From positions 186,001-250,000 of the forward strand of contig JALIZF010001478.1 in NCBI GenBank assembly GCA_029948255.1: DNA of 64,000 nt, in the 5' to 3' direction. Positions 10,715 through 24,201 of this stretch are shown here, piece after piece; within the stretch, counting starts at the first letter, position 1, and each line of letters opens with the position of its first letter. The DNA is from Telmatactis stephensoni. Its lineage: Eukaryota; Cnidaria; Anthozoa; Actiniaria; Isophelliidae. A model generated the notes under the pieces. It ran no database searches and was not told the origin of the DNA. It saw only the letters and a list, made by a program, of their open reading frames with translations. The position numbers were made by a program, and so were the translations under genes.

Positions 10715-12247
10715 ATGGCAAACCAGACTTTGCATTCGGATGATTTTTACGAAGGTAAGACAGTTTGTTTCATCAACTTTTTTCGCACAATACCCTCATC
10801 GATTAAGTAGCACACAGAGCTCAGTACTATAATGATAATCCGTTCACAATTCGCTCTTGAAATGAAAGCTTTTGAAAAACATAAACAACTTCATAAAATG
10901 ATGGAACAATCGACGCAGACTCAATATGTAAGTTTCAAAACATTGTAGATTATTGTAAAGTGGACCAAAGTTCGGTCAATAGACACAACAGACTGTAAAA
11001 TTGAGTACAAAGTAGCACAGAAGATAATAGCTGAAAACAAAAGAGTACTAGTTGACGCTTATAATTAACTAACTATCATGTCTGGCAGCTGGCAGCTGTA
11101 TTTAGACTAAGTGTTGGCAACATAAGTTAACGCTTTTTATATTGGTACATTAACTGAGAATCTGTCTGTATGCATACCCTACTTGAGTCAGAGAAAAAAA
11201 ATCCCTGACTCAAGTTGGACAAGGACCCAAGACCCCAGCTGGGTCTGGATTTATGTAGTCCAGTGCACTACCATGCAACTCAGCTATCGAGTCTGAACTA
11301 GAGAGATCTACAAGTGTGTCTTCCCTACTCGACGAGCTTCACTGGCCATCACTGCAAGATCGAAGGAAAATGGTAGACCTCTTACTCTTTTACAAGATCC
11401 ACTATAACTTAGTCAGTTTGCCTTTTCCTAGTGACATGACTCCTAATATTTCCTGTACCCGAAAGTCGCATAACAAGACATACAAGCTCTTACGTGCAAA
11501 TATTGATCCTTACAAGTACTCTTTCTTCGCCCGTTGCATACCTGTATGGAACATTCTCCCGCCTGACGCTGTTAATTCTACAACACTGTCCCAGTTTAAG
11601 GCTTCTCTAAAAAGTACCACCATACTTACTACCAAAATTTAGACCTTGACCATCCATTGCTGTAATTAGCCAAGCTATTTGCAATTAAAATGATTAAAGA
11701 TAAAGATTAAAGAGTGATCGTGGATACAAGTTTTCATGTTTTAACCGCTAATAGATTTAATACTCATCAGTGTATGTAATTCTTTTCATTCTGATAGATC
11801 CCAAGACGCCTATGACCTCAGCATCCAAGCCTGCCATGCTTGGTCTAGAGAATATTCTTCATTCTAGAGGAGTAAGACAATCCAGACAGAGTCCAAGAAA
11901 CTCACCCAGTCAGAGCCCAGGAAGCAGTATTCGTGGACTTCCGCCCCGCGATAACAGCCCTTCACCATACACAGGAGTCCCAAGAGAATATCGACCTCTA
12001 GAGAGTAGCGACCGCGATACACGAGATAATGATTCACCGAGGATTAACAGGGAGGATGAGCCACTCAGATCCCACAGAGATCACGAGCCACGAGATAGTG
12101 ATTCACCGAGGATCAACAGAGAGGATGAGCCACTCAGATCCCATAGAGATCACGAGCCACGAGATAAGGCAAGGGATCACAAGGATAGCAGAGAACGAAG
12201 AAAGCATCCATCATACAAACCCATGCAACCAAGTAAAGATCAACCAG
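10715..12247 (+). CDS. Candidate upstream exons (alternative N-terminus of the M13 peptidase)
   Basis: Exon 10715-10754 starts ATG, encodes MANQTLHSDDFYE and ends in phase 1 at a gtaaga donor. Exon 11798-12247 follows an acceptor (ttctgatag), enters in phase 1 and stays open for 150 codons. It encodes a Ser/Pro/Arg-rich, probably disordered segment with two 23-residue tandem copies (DSPRINREDEPLRSHRDHEP), and exits in phase 1 at gtaact. Phase 1 is also what the acceptor at 15703 (cttcctcag) needs to read into the peptidase frame [11 protein letters not shown]. The two exons could thus give the M13 protein a long cytosolic tail. The join is inference; they could belong to an unrelated gene with exons not found between 12248 and 15678. 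Confidence 0.5.
11313..11642 (+). mobile_element. LINE remnant: C-terminal end of a non-LTR reverse-transcriptase ORF
   Basis: The frame reads LLDELHWPSLQDRRKMVDLL, then YKIHYNLVSLPFP, YKYSFFARCIPVWNILPPD and a stop. This is the usual tail of CR1/L2-like ORF2 proteins in marine invertebrates. Only about 110 codons remain, so it is a 5'-truncated dead copy. A gattaaagataaagattaaa tail follows at 11691-11712. It lies in the intron between the two candidate upstream exons. Confidence 0.85.
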
Positions 12248-12837
12248 GTAACTATCATTGAAGAATCTCTAGGAGTATCAATCGTTATTACATTTAATAT
12301 TCATTTAATTGAGAGGGTTACTCCAGTATGACTGTTCCATTATGTGGCACCGCAGTGGTATTTGGTATGAGCGGAGAGGAACGGTTTAGGGAGGAGGGAG
12401 AAATAGCCCCCAAAAAGTAGGGAGGAGGGAGAAAAGAGGCAGAAAAATCGGTTTGGGAGGAGGGAGGAAAACAATCATGAGATGTAGTGAAGGAGAAATG
12501 GCCAAAAAAAGTAGGGAGGAGGGAGAAATAGGCTCAAAAAGTAGGGAGGAGGGAGATTTAGACTCCTGTTCCTCTCCGCTCTGGTATGTGGCACCGTATC
12601 TAATACAACTCCGTGCAAAGAATTTGATGTTATTCTTGTTGGTTGTAGCTTCGTAAAAATTCGCATGACAAAGTACGTTTCTAGGCTAGAAAAAACTGAA
12701 CTGAATTCTCCTCTTTTCATTTTGCATCTCGATTTCTGTTAGTCTTGGGTATCGCAAACGTGAAATAAAAATCGCTCTCAAACTTTAAGTGAAGTGTTAT
12801 CTGAGACTGATAAGTAAGGAGTACTGGTTTTTACCAC

Positions 12838-13066
12838 AGTGAGCCCACCTATTTCTTTTGAAAAAAAGCTCGAAAAAAGCAGGAAAAATAAAATAAATTG
12901 TCCGAGGGAGACTGGGAGTGAGCATTAAGGGAAGACTGGGAGCAAGCGAGCGACCCAGTCTCCCCTCAATACTTGCTTTCAGTTTCGGGCAATTTATTTT
13001 ATTTTTTTTTCTTGCTTTCAGTTTCGAGCTTTTTTTCAAAAGAAATCGGTGGGCTTCCTGTGGCTT
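12838..13066. mobile_element. Fold-back element
   Basis: The left arm has gagcccacctatttcttttg then aaaaaaagctcgaaa; the right arm has tttcgagctttttttcaaaa then gaaatcggtgggctt. Inner arms (aaataaattg/caatttattttatt, gagactggg/cccagtctc) also pair. No coding content. Confidence 0.75.
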
Positions 13067-14668
13067 TTATGCTCGGAAATTACTCATGACAATTTTGCCT
13101 CTATTCTAATTGGGATTGCAATAAGATGTAAAATTTCTGCTTATTGTTAGAGACGCACTTGGCTCCCAAGGATGGGCCTTGGCCTTGAAATAGCTGCTTA
13201 CTCAAGATAGTGCGCAGGCGCAGCTAACCTCAATTGCAGGTAAAAAATCAAGAATGGTATTCCAAAGTTTCACAGTTACTCTGCAAGGTTTAAGCAAAGC
13301 TCGTCATTTAGCTGGTAAAAATTCCCACGATATTATGAATGACGCTAACCAACAAACCTGGCATATACATAATACTATATAAGGACTCTAAGCCTCTGGC
13401 GAACAATAGAGAAAGATAGAGACTATTTAGATATAGAAACAATAGAGACTATTTAGGAATGGATAAATCGTTATCGACGCTTTTGGTTTGGCATTTCTCC
13501 TTATTACGTTATAACAGAACTATGAAAAACTCGTGAAACAATTAATGGAGGGCACAGTAAGGAATTCGATCCATCTCAGTGATATCCTATAAAATCATCT
13601 CACAGTGTGTAAATTGGCAATGATACGATTATTCCAGCTTATTTCACACTGGATCTATCTAGAATGTATATCGTTTCTCCATCTGGTATGTATTATCGTA
13701 TCACCAGTTCTCACACACATGCCACTTCGTATGAATTTAATTTGACGATATCTTTTCTATAATCAAGACAAATTTTAATTTGATCATCTATCTATAATAC
13801 TGTACTTTCGTTAATTGATATATCCCGATAAGAAAGGGCAGACGACAACAGAATAACCTTTATTGTTCCGCAACGCATGGGAACTGATCTCGGCGAGATA
13901 ATCCGGCTGTCCTCGCTGGAATCATAAGTTAAGATATACATTGTGCCCTGAAGTGCAGTAGACATTTGCCAAATTGTTACCGCCTCAGAACATTGCTGCT
14001 ATAGCTGTTAAAAATTGGCGATTTCTTTAGGTAGGTACACTTGTAGTTCTCAACGGTCCTGTTTCCATTTGCTACAGACATTCGAGGTTCTTGTCAAAAG
14101 GCGCATTTATGCAGGGTTTGCCTCTTTTTCAAGAAAGACCCATGGGATCAAAATCGATCTTTGTATTTGTATTTGTATTTATTTTTTCACCACCAATTTA
14201 TGTTTTACCCGTTGGTATTTTGGAACTACCTTGACTCGAGGCTAACGGTCCTTCCACTAGTGTAAACTTTCTGTAAGAGATTTTCTTTGACAAATAACTT
14301 TTGCTCGTATGAATGAGAAAATTTAGTCTGTATTTGCCATATGAAAACTGGAAAATTTGCCCACTAAATGATCAGTACAGTATAGAAAATTTATCATCCT
14401 GAGAAAATTTGCCGGGCTCTTGTGAAAGGAACTTAATCCTGCGTTTGTACGTCTGTGTTTACTGAAGGTATCATGAAACTCGAAGGTCTATTTACATTTT
14501 AGTCAAACGTGTATCAGAAATATATTTTTCCAAAAATGTTTGACTTTCAGTCACCATTTTGAATCGGTCGTTTACTGCCACATAAGTGTATGGGAGGGGA
14601 GGGTAGATTACGTTAGGTTCATTACCAGACTCTTCTCCTAAAGAAGTTTCGTGAGGTCTGTGTTAAAC

Positions 14669-14830
14669 TTAAGCCTGGTTTTCACATAGGGTTATGTAAA
14701 AGTGGAAGCAACATACGCAGACTCGGCAGTGCACGTTCATTTGTCTTTTGTCCACACTGGGAGTGAGAAATGTAACACTTTTAAGTATGTTGCTTCCGTT
14801 TGTGTTTCGCCGCTCGTGAACTAGGCTTTA
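14669..14830. mobile_element. Fold-back element, family C, diverged copy 2
   Basis: It starts taagcctggttttcaca and ends ctcgtgaactaggcttta, with gtggaagcaacatacgcaga inside, as in the copy at 9471-9622. The arms are eroded. Confidence 0.65.
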
Positions 14831-15678
14831 GCCCAAGTCACATTTGTCAGGCTAAATTATGTTACTACTATATTGGTTTGTCTGGTTTTAACACAATCAA
14901 AATATGTACAAATGTATATTATATAATGTATTAATATTTCAGTGATACCGCGCTGTACCGTTCGGTGACCTTGCGCGTAGTCGATTGAATCCTAAAGTAC
15001 TTGATAGAACTCCAAACATTCTTTAAATACTTTGAAAATTTTGCAACATTTTGTAACATTGTTAAGTTGTGGTCCTACTTGTAAATATTTATGTTGAAAC
15101 AGTGCTCCGTGCAACCAATTAACACTTGGAAACCGCCACTGGACCATGGAGAACTAATTCCTGTTTGAACAAAACACTTAGTCTCATTTTTCATTATAAT
15201 TATAAGAAAGATAAATTAGTTGTATAATGTTTCGTAATCTTCTGTAGATGTTTATGGTTCTGCCCTCGCAATTAGTGGCGTTTTTGGTTTTGGTTTTTTG
15301 TCATGAGATCCAAACTATTAAACAAATTATTGTTTGAATCCCTCAATAGTGAGTCAATATCTTCTGAAACCACACTACATAAACTAACTATATCTATAAA
15401 GACAGCAATTGATACTCAATTGCCCATTCTCTGGGCTAATTTCACAAAGGATTAGTCCTAAGCCATTCCGCATTTCGCGTTTTGTTCCGATTGAGTGCAA
15501 GCATAATAATTGAGTGCCGCTAATGTATGTCGGTTGATTGGAACGTTGCAGCTTATTTGGAGACTGTAAACGGATATATTCTGCGACAAGCTGGCCATGC
15601 CACAATGTTTTTTGTTTCATGTTACCTGTAGATCATATCTAGTTGGATTTCCTTCTTGAAACTTGAAACTTCAACAAA

Positions 15679-18600
15679 ATGCATTCAAAAATCTCTTCCT
15701 CAGGGTCGTGCACATTTACAGAGCTCAAACAAGACGCCGACACAGGCGTTATGGAAAATGGTGGCTTGTCGTTCAGTACTGAGACTGTCAGCACAGAAAG
15801 TCAACACAGAATTACATTTGTAAAAGACAAGCGAACATCTAAAAGAATTCTTATTGGGGTTCTAATAGCTGTACTGATCATCGTTTGTATTGTCTTGCTT
15901 GTTTTACTGTTATTGCAAATCAAGAAGACTGAAAAAGCTGCTTCTAAGAAGGATCACAATTTTTGCTACACCTCACAATGTCTGAAAGTTTCATCAACAC
16001 TTCTAAAAGACATGGACAAAAATCCTGACCCATGTGAACACTTCATGAAGTATTCCTGCGATGGTTGGATAAAAAATAACAAAATCGAAGAAGGTCAGGA
16101 TGAGCAAGGCTCTTTATATGCAATTGATGGTAAAAACGATCAAAAACTACGATTTCTCATTGAAAAACTTGGGCGACTCAACGAGAGCCATCCATTCTAC
16201 AAGGTCAAAAATTACTATTCTTCATGCGTGAATGAATATAGTATCGAGCAGAACTCTGTACAAGATTTTCAGAAGTTTTTGAATTGGACTGGCCCGTGGC
16301 CCGTTTTGGATCCGTCTTGGACTAATTCTTCGTGGAACTGGACGGTGGAGCTTGCGCGCTTTCAGAGCAACTTTCTCGAGCAGGCTCCCTTCATTTCACT
16401 TGCCGTTGTGGTAAATCCAAAGAATACAAAAGAGTACATCTTTCACGTAAGTGACCCAATTGTCTGTTATTAATATCTGTAGGTCAGAGGCAAGTATTGT
16501 ACAAAGAATTTTATTTCTTTTTTGTACGATTTTAAGTTATAAGAATTGGAATTTATCTGTGAGCTTGAGAGAGAACTATATGCGTTTTTACGCGCGTATA
16601 CAAAAGCCTACCTGATGTAGGTCAATATACTAGACATGACTTATGCTAATGTTCCAATGTTTAGATTTATCTACAGACCAACGCTATTAAAAACAACCCT
16701 TCAACAACTAGGAAAAACCATTTCGTTTGTTTTCTTTGACCCTTCAAAAAGTTAAACAAAATCCAGAGGTTTACTAAATTTTGGTGTTGACATAACCACC
16801 GAGCTAGGCTTGCCTGCACGAAACCCGAAATATCGTTCCTCTTTTTGATTCCAAAGTTAACAACAAACTGCTACGCCTTATTAACATAGAAATAATATTC
16901 TCAGACCATTGTAAAGATATCTTTGTTGAAATTGTGTTTACTTTTAGTGAAGTTCAAAGAATAAGCCCCAGACTGTGCAAACTGTCTAGAGAACAAATGA
17001 AGCGATCGCAGAATGAATAATTTTACGTGAAACGCAATTAACAGGTCAAAGTAATTTTTGTTCAAAAGAAAATGAAAGTTTTCGGTAATTAAAATCACTT
17101 CTTGGATCAAAAACAGGCAAGTTTTGGCGTTTGGGTTGCAATTTAAACCTTTTTCAGTTGAGATGTTTTAAACCTAAGGTAGCTCAGTAAAGTGTGCGTG
17201 ACAAGGTTCAATTTAAGTTTTAATAATTAGTAAGTAGTGGTTTGGTTTCCAAGGGTGAAAGGAAATGTTTTGTTAAAAGTATAATACTACAAAGCCACAA
17301 GAATTTTCACTGGTGGAGCAACTACTTTGTGTGTTAAACTGGTCTCGATATACCCTACTTTTGGCAACCGCTGACTGTCTGAACATCAGGCTCGCTACGC
17401 GTTGCCGTGACCAAATTCAGACCAGAAATCACGTTTCTTAATATTTCATGCAGATCAAACACAAATATTATATTTGGAAAAAGTACATCTACATTACATT
17501 ACGGAAGACAGAAACCGTTGGGAGAATTAGTAAAGTTCAAAATGAGAGCGAAAAAAAACAATTAACAAAGTGAAGAACGGAGTATTTTCATTTTGCAGGG
17601 GAATCTAACTTTTTTTTTTCAATATTCAGGCCATTCCTGCAGAGATCCTTATAAAAGATTATCTTAAAGACAACAACACGAAGGTGAATGCCTTATTTTG
17701 TTGCTATTTCGACACGGTGGAATTTGTTTAAATAACGTAACATTTTGAATGCAGGTCATGGCAGCTCTGTTGGAATACATGGTTCGTGTTGTCGTTCTAC
17801 TGGGAGGAAACGAGAAAACTGCTAGAGAGCAAATGAACGAGGTCTTAAAGCTTACAGTAGAATTCGCAAAGATAAACCCTTCGCTAGCAATCATCTATAA
17901 CAACTGGTACAATACACATGACATCTCAGACCTGGAATCACAGACAGGGGTAGGTTGACGAAGATGTATTTCTAATAGAACCAAGGTATCCTGACTGTTG
18001 GAAAGCTAGTTAGGGTTTCCTTTATCTATCGCAAGCGTGGATCCAAATTGTGTACTTTTACGTGGGCAGATCCACCCTTGAGTGACTACCTCGTCAGAAT
18101 ACGATTTCCTTTTTTCTTCCTTTCGTGTTCCTTCTTTCCCTTCTTTTTCCTTTTTTCCTTCCTTCCTTCCTTCTTTCCCTTCCCTTCCCTTCCCTTCCCT
18201 TCCCTTCCCTTCCCTTCCCTTCCCTTCCCTTCCCTTCCCTTCCCTTCCCTCCCTTCCTTCCTTCTTCATTCCTTTCTTCCCTTCTTCCTTCCTTACTTCT
18301 TGGCTTGCACTAAAACGTCTAAAAATATTTTATAAAAACATAAAACGATGTAGAACACTCAAAAAACCGAGAGAAACACACGGTTACACCTCGTGTTCTT
18401 GAGCTTGCTTTTCTTGCGCTCTACATCTCCAGGTCCCAGCGCGTTAAAATCACAGTGCAAAGACATACGCGCGCGCTATATATTGGTTAAGTTCATACTC
18501 AAACCAGTACTCTTGTTTCCAGTTTCCGTGGAAGACATATTTAAGCCTTATATTAAAAGACTACAACATGACTTTGAATGTAAAGAGAAGGGTTACTGTA

Positions 18601-21600
18601 CCGTATACGAAGTATTTCAAAGACCTAACGCAATTATTACAGAGAACAGATGCAAGGTAAAGGCCCGGATGCAACTTCTCTTGTAGCTTTTTCTGTAACA
18701 GTTTGCGCAACACAGAGTTGCACTCTGTGCCCAACCCTGCGCGCAACATTGCACGCAATGCAGGTTTAGGATATATTCAGTTCTACTACTGCAATATTTT
18801 CGCGCAACATTGTAGGGGTGAACACACGGTGCAACTGTGTTGCGCGCAACATTGTAGGGGTGGACACACGGTGCAACTGTGTTGCGCGCAACATTGTAGG
18901 GGTGGACACTCGGTGCAACTGTGTTGCGCGCAACATTGTAGGGGTGGAACACTCGGTGCAACTGTGTTGCGCGCAACATTGTAGGGGTGGACACTCGGTG
19001 CAACTGTGTTGCGCGCAACATTGTAGGGGTGAACACACGGTGCAACTGTGTTGCGCACAACATTGCAGGGGTGAACACACGGTGCAACTGTGTTGCGCGC
19101 AATGTCGCAGGAAACGTTATGTCGTGTGTCCTTGTCTCAAGCTGTCACAGAACACGGACACGACACTTTCTAGATTGACAACACGTGCCAGCAGGCAATG
19201 CACACGAATACCACACGGTCACGTTTGACACTCGGTCAGCAGGAGAACATCGCGAGCAACAAGTCATGAACACATCACGAATATCGCACATATCGAACAT
19301 CAAAAATCAGCATCACAGATCACACAATAGATATGAACCCCTCACACACAAAAAACAGGCGGACTCAGCTTGAATTCAGCACAACGTTCACAGGCTCTTT
19401 AATTTTGAACGTTTACAAAAGGTGGCCGCAATGCAACGACGAAAAGCCATTGATAATCAAATGTTTCTTCCTTTAAAAGAACGCTACTCAACTATCTAAT
19501 GTGGATAGCAGTAAGCGAAAAAGTGTCGTACCTGTCGTCAGAGTTCCAGAAAGCAAATAATGATTACAATCAGAAAGTCTCTGGCATTACTGGCAGCGCT
19601 CCACGCTGGTTACGTTGCATCAATAGGCTCAATTCAGAAGAAGGTCTTACTATGGCTATGGGAAAACTATGGGTCGACAACGAGTTTGACAGTGGTATTG
19701 TACCCAAGGTGAGTTGCGTGACTACATAGTGAGCTGCGTGACTATCTATATTGTACTCATGGTGAGTGGCGTGACATTTGATATTTTACCCATGGTGAGT
19801 GGTGTGACTATCGATATTGTACCCTCAGAGAGTTGCGTGACTATCGATATTGCACCCGTGTTGAGTTGCATGAGTCGATATTCTACCCGTGTTGAGTTGC
19901 ATGACTATCAATATTGAATCCGTGTTGAGTTGCGTGACTACCTATATTGTACCCATGGTGAATTGCGTGACTATCGATATGGTTCCCATAGTGAGTTGAG
20001 TGACTATCGTTTTTATCCATGGTGAGTTGCGTTACGGATGTGTAAATTTGTTTCTCTATTTCGAGTAATATCGTGGAAAATAATACCAAAAAGACAGTCT
20101 AACCTTTACATCGGTCACCCTAGAGTTATATCACAAAATTTTGCGAAAGTTTACGCGATTGCGTGACTGTCGGTTTAATTCAATTTGTATGCATACCTAG
20201 CTCAAAGAAATGATGGAAGCTATCAAACAAGCTTTCAAAGATGAAGTAGCTGAACTAGCATGGCTAGATGAGGATTCTAAGCAAAAAACGTTTGAAAAGG
20301 TATAAAACTATCTATATGACTATAAGCGTTATAGAGGTAAGTCTTCCTCTCCCTTCTATTAATCGCACCCTGCCCTAGTCTCCCTCGCAGCCATATTTGC
20401 CCTCGTCACGCAACGTTCCGTAACGCTTCGTTCCGCGTAATTACATCAGAACCATTCGACGCTTGTCAGGGACTATGAGTCATACCGTATTTACTCGAAT
20501 AAGCGCCTCCCCCGAATAAGCGCCCCCTTTGGACAAAAAAAATTAATAAGCGCCTCCCCTGAATAAGCGCCTCGCACCTCGTTATAGTATACTAATACCA
20601 ATACTGTTGTAGTAGTATAACATTGATATTATTGATATTAAGAGGAAAGCATACTTTGACAGTTGTGTTCGCCTTTCCTCCCGTTGAATAAGCGCCTCCC
20701 TCCAATAAGCGCCTCCCCCGAATAAGCGCCCTTTTTTGACATGAAAAATTTAATAAGCGCCGGGGCGCTTATTCGAGTAAATACGGTACCCAGTGTGGTG
20801 TATCTCACTCTTTGGATTCGTTTGTATAGGTAGATGTGATGAAGGATAAGATGGGTTTTCCAGTTCTGTGTAACAACTTGACGATGCTAACGGAATACTA
20901 CAGCAAGGTAAGGGGATAAATAGAACATATATGACGTCATAAATGATGTCATCCAAGGATCACGTGGCCCACATGATACTCTTAATTACTAATCATGCTC
21001 TACATTTCACTTCCTGTCTCTATATCATCATACGTACAAAGTCATGCGCAGGTTATGACAGCTCTGTTATCAATACTATTCCAGTAGTCTTCTAATGGGT
21101 GCATAGTCAAGAACCTTGCCCTCTTTTATAGATCTGTGCGCGCAACAATAAGCACAAAAAGGACCTACATTATGCGCATATTTCCTGCTCATAATTTCTG
21201 CGTCTATCCATCTGTCTGCCTGTCTGTCTTCCCTTCTTTCTTCCTTTTTTTCGCGCTCAGTTTTCATAAATATTGACTGACAAGGAGTCCAGTGCTCTAG
21301 AGGTGTGAGCTCTCGTGTCGCGTGAAGCTGGCTATATAAGTTTAGTTTAGTTTTGTAAGAAACAGACTTTAGTATAATCGTATGATGCAACGTCGTAAAA
21401 ATACTTCAAAAATATGTCATACTAAATCTAACTTAACATTCCATCTAATTTCAGTTAGAAATCAACTCAGTGGACCACTACTTACTCAATGTCATGAATA
21501 TGAGCGAATGGTATCGAAAGAGTCAATTATCGAAAATGAGAAAACCAGTCGACCAAAATGAGTACGTAGAGTAAGGAATAACTAGAAACAGTTAGGACGT

Positions 21601-24163
21601 ATAAACGGACACTCTCAGACCAGAAATTAGTGTCCGTTTAGGAGAGGTGTCCACACTTGAGGGGTTAAAATGTAGAGGGATGCTGTCCGCTAATGAGAGG
21701 TGCTCGTTTAACGAAGGTGTCCGTGAGTTCAACTGTATCTTGGTATTTGAGACTCAGTCAGTTATAATGATTAGTAGGAACACAGGGAGACCACCTGCAC
21801 CTATTTCTTTTGGAACACATGGATCCCGCCTATTTCTTTTGGTTTCTTTTGGAACACAGGGAGCCCACGTGCACCTATTTCTTATGGAACACATGGATCC
21901 CGCCTATTTCTTTTGGAACACAGGGAGCCCAGAGGCAGACATCAGTACATAGTTTGCATGTATATAGTACTTCTTCCAGTGGCCATTTTATTATTTTTAG
22001 TGTTTGTCATGATTTATGATTCATTGTGCGAGTTTGATAGATATAAGGACTAAACTTCTGTTCTAAAATTCGCGATGGTAATAGATACTAACTTTTTTAC
22101 TCTTTTTCTAGGTGGCCAACAGGTCCTCAAGTTGTCAATGCCTTCTACAAAATGAGTCGTAATGAAATCAGTAAGTCTTTCTGTGATCTTCAAGATCAAA
22201 AATTACATTTGCCATCTATTTTTCATTCTGCTTTGTATCTACTTTTTGTACAGTTATCAACGCTGGAATTCTACAGGAACCTTTTTACTATGGCAAAGAA
22301 GCACCAAGGTAGGATTAACGTGCTATAGCAACAAATATCAAATCCGTCAAAGTTAGGTTCGGTACATGCAAAGTTAGATTCGGTGCATGCAAAGTTTGGT
22401 TCGACGCATGCAATATTTGGTCCGGCACACGAACTGCCGAAGTTAGGTTCGACGCATGCAAAGTTAGGCTCGACGCATGCAAAGTTAGGCTCGACGCATG
22501 CAAAGTTAGGTTCGACGCTTGCAAAGTTAGGCTCGAAGCATGCAAAGTTAGGCTCGACGCATGCAAAGTTAGGCTCGACGCATGCAAAGTTTCGTTCGGC
22601 TCACCCAGATGACTGGTAGAGTGAGCTTCAATAATCTTCACAAGGTCAATGAATGTGGTGCATGTTAAAATTGCAATTTTTCAGGGCGGTAAACTTTGGT
22701 GCTATCGGTTCAGTCCTTGGACATGAACTTACTCATGGATTTGATTATCAAGGTAAGAGGACAGACAGACAGACCTACAGACAGATAGACAAACAGGCAA
22801 ATAGACAGACAGGCAGACAGACAGACAGATAGACAGACAGATAGAGAGACAGATAGAGAGACAGGCAAATAGACAGACAGACAGACAGACAGACGACAGA
22901 CAGACAACAGAGAGAGACAGATCGACGTACGGATGGATGGACAGAGAGATACGATAAGGAGACAGAAACAAGATTTCAAACCTTAATTAAGATCGCCGAT
23001 TTACAGCTGTCGATTTATCCAGCGGACCCTAACTGTCTACTGGTCTTTCTTTAACCATAACCAAACCAGAAGAATGCATTTTTCATTTTAGGAAGTCAAT
23101 TCAACAAGTTTGGTGAAATCGGAAAACCCTGGATGAGCAACTATTCATTGGGCGAGTTCGAGAAAAGGTCACAGTGCCTTGTAAACCAGTATAATAACTA
23201 CTACTCTGACCTTGGCAACGGCAAGAAAGTTAAGGTAACTATGTAAAGCCCCTGTCGTGGAGTGCCTTGATCCCTTGAAAAAGAGCAGATTTCGTATAAG
23301 TGTGAGACGGACCGCGCCGGGGCGTGCCGTGACCGTGCGGTACCGTTTTCACAGTCGTATGCGAAATCTACCCTATCTTTCAAATAACTTCACTCACGAT
23401 AACTCAAACTTTACTCTATTTTTACTTTAACAATACCCGTAATGCTTTTTGTTTTGAGGTAGCTAGCTAATAAAGTTAAACACAAACAAATTGGCGTCGA
23501 TGGCGAAGCAGTTCCCGAAATTTTATGAAGATGTACGTTTGCAAATTAACAAAAGCAAAGCTCAAAAAAGGTCTACAAAAGCTAACTGGTTTTAGTTGAT
23601 TTTGAAGTCTATTAGCAAAAAAGCTCTAATCAGAGGCGCAAGGCATTATGGATATGGGAAACTAGTTTTTAACTGTTATTGTAATTTTTTCGTAGAATGA
23701 TGGTACGCAGACTCTGTCAGAGAACATTGCAGACAATGGTGGTCTTCGTCTATCATACAGGGTAAGCCAATCTTCAATAGACATTATTGTACATAGGCTT
23801 TTGGGAGCTACAACTGATGTTGGCCAATGTTGGCCAATATTTTGTTTGTTATAGCGGCATTTTTAAATTAGTGGCTTTCTGCGTACAGTATTTCATTTAT
23901 TCATTACTTGGCGAAATAATAAATGGACGCGATCAAAAGTCCTGAACACAAATTAAGGAGACATAAACAGAAATTATTACAAGGTCTATGAAGCCAGTGA
24001 GTATTACTACAGCTCAGTATTACTATTTTAGGCGTATAAAAACTGGGTTGCTAAACTATGGTGAAGAAAAAGAACTTCCTGGCTTGGGACTCACCAACGA
24101 ACAGGTTTTATTTCTTTCATTCGGCCAGGTAAGCAAGAGTATACCGTTTAAATTATTGACTGT

Positions 24164-24201
<38 letters not shown>

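Larger units (their letters stand above)
12248..15678. other. Non-coding stretch upstream of the main M13 exon
   Basis: No credible exon is seen. It holds an aggagggagaaa-rich patch (12380-12560), a fold-back element (12838-13066) and a diverged family C fold-back (14669-14830). A short tgtatttgtatttgtattt run lies near 14160. The rest looks like unique AT-rich sequence and may include a promoter for the transcript starting at Met 15679. Confidence 0.6.

Noticed and set aside
18802..19103. CRISPR-like array
   Set aside because: Units are contiguous with no unique spacers, no cas genes, and the setting is an animal intron.
18617..19228. Cys-rich repeat proteins on both strands
   Set aside because: Same minisatellite as above, in the M13 intron.
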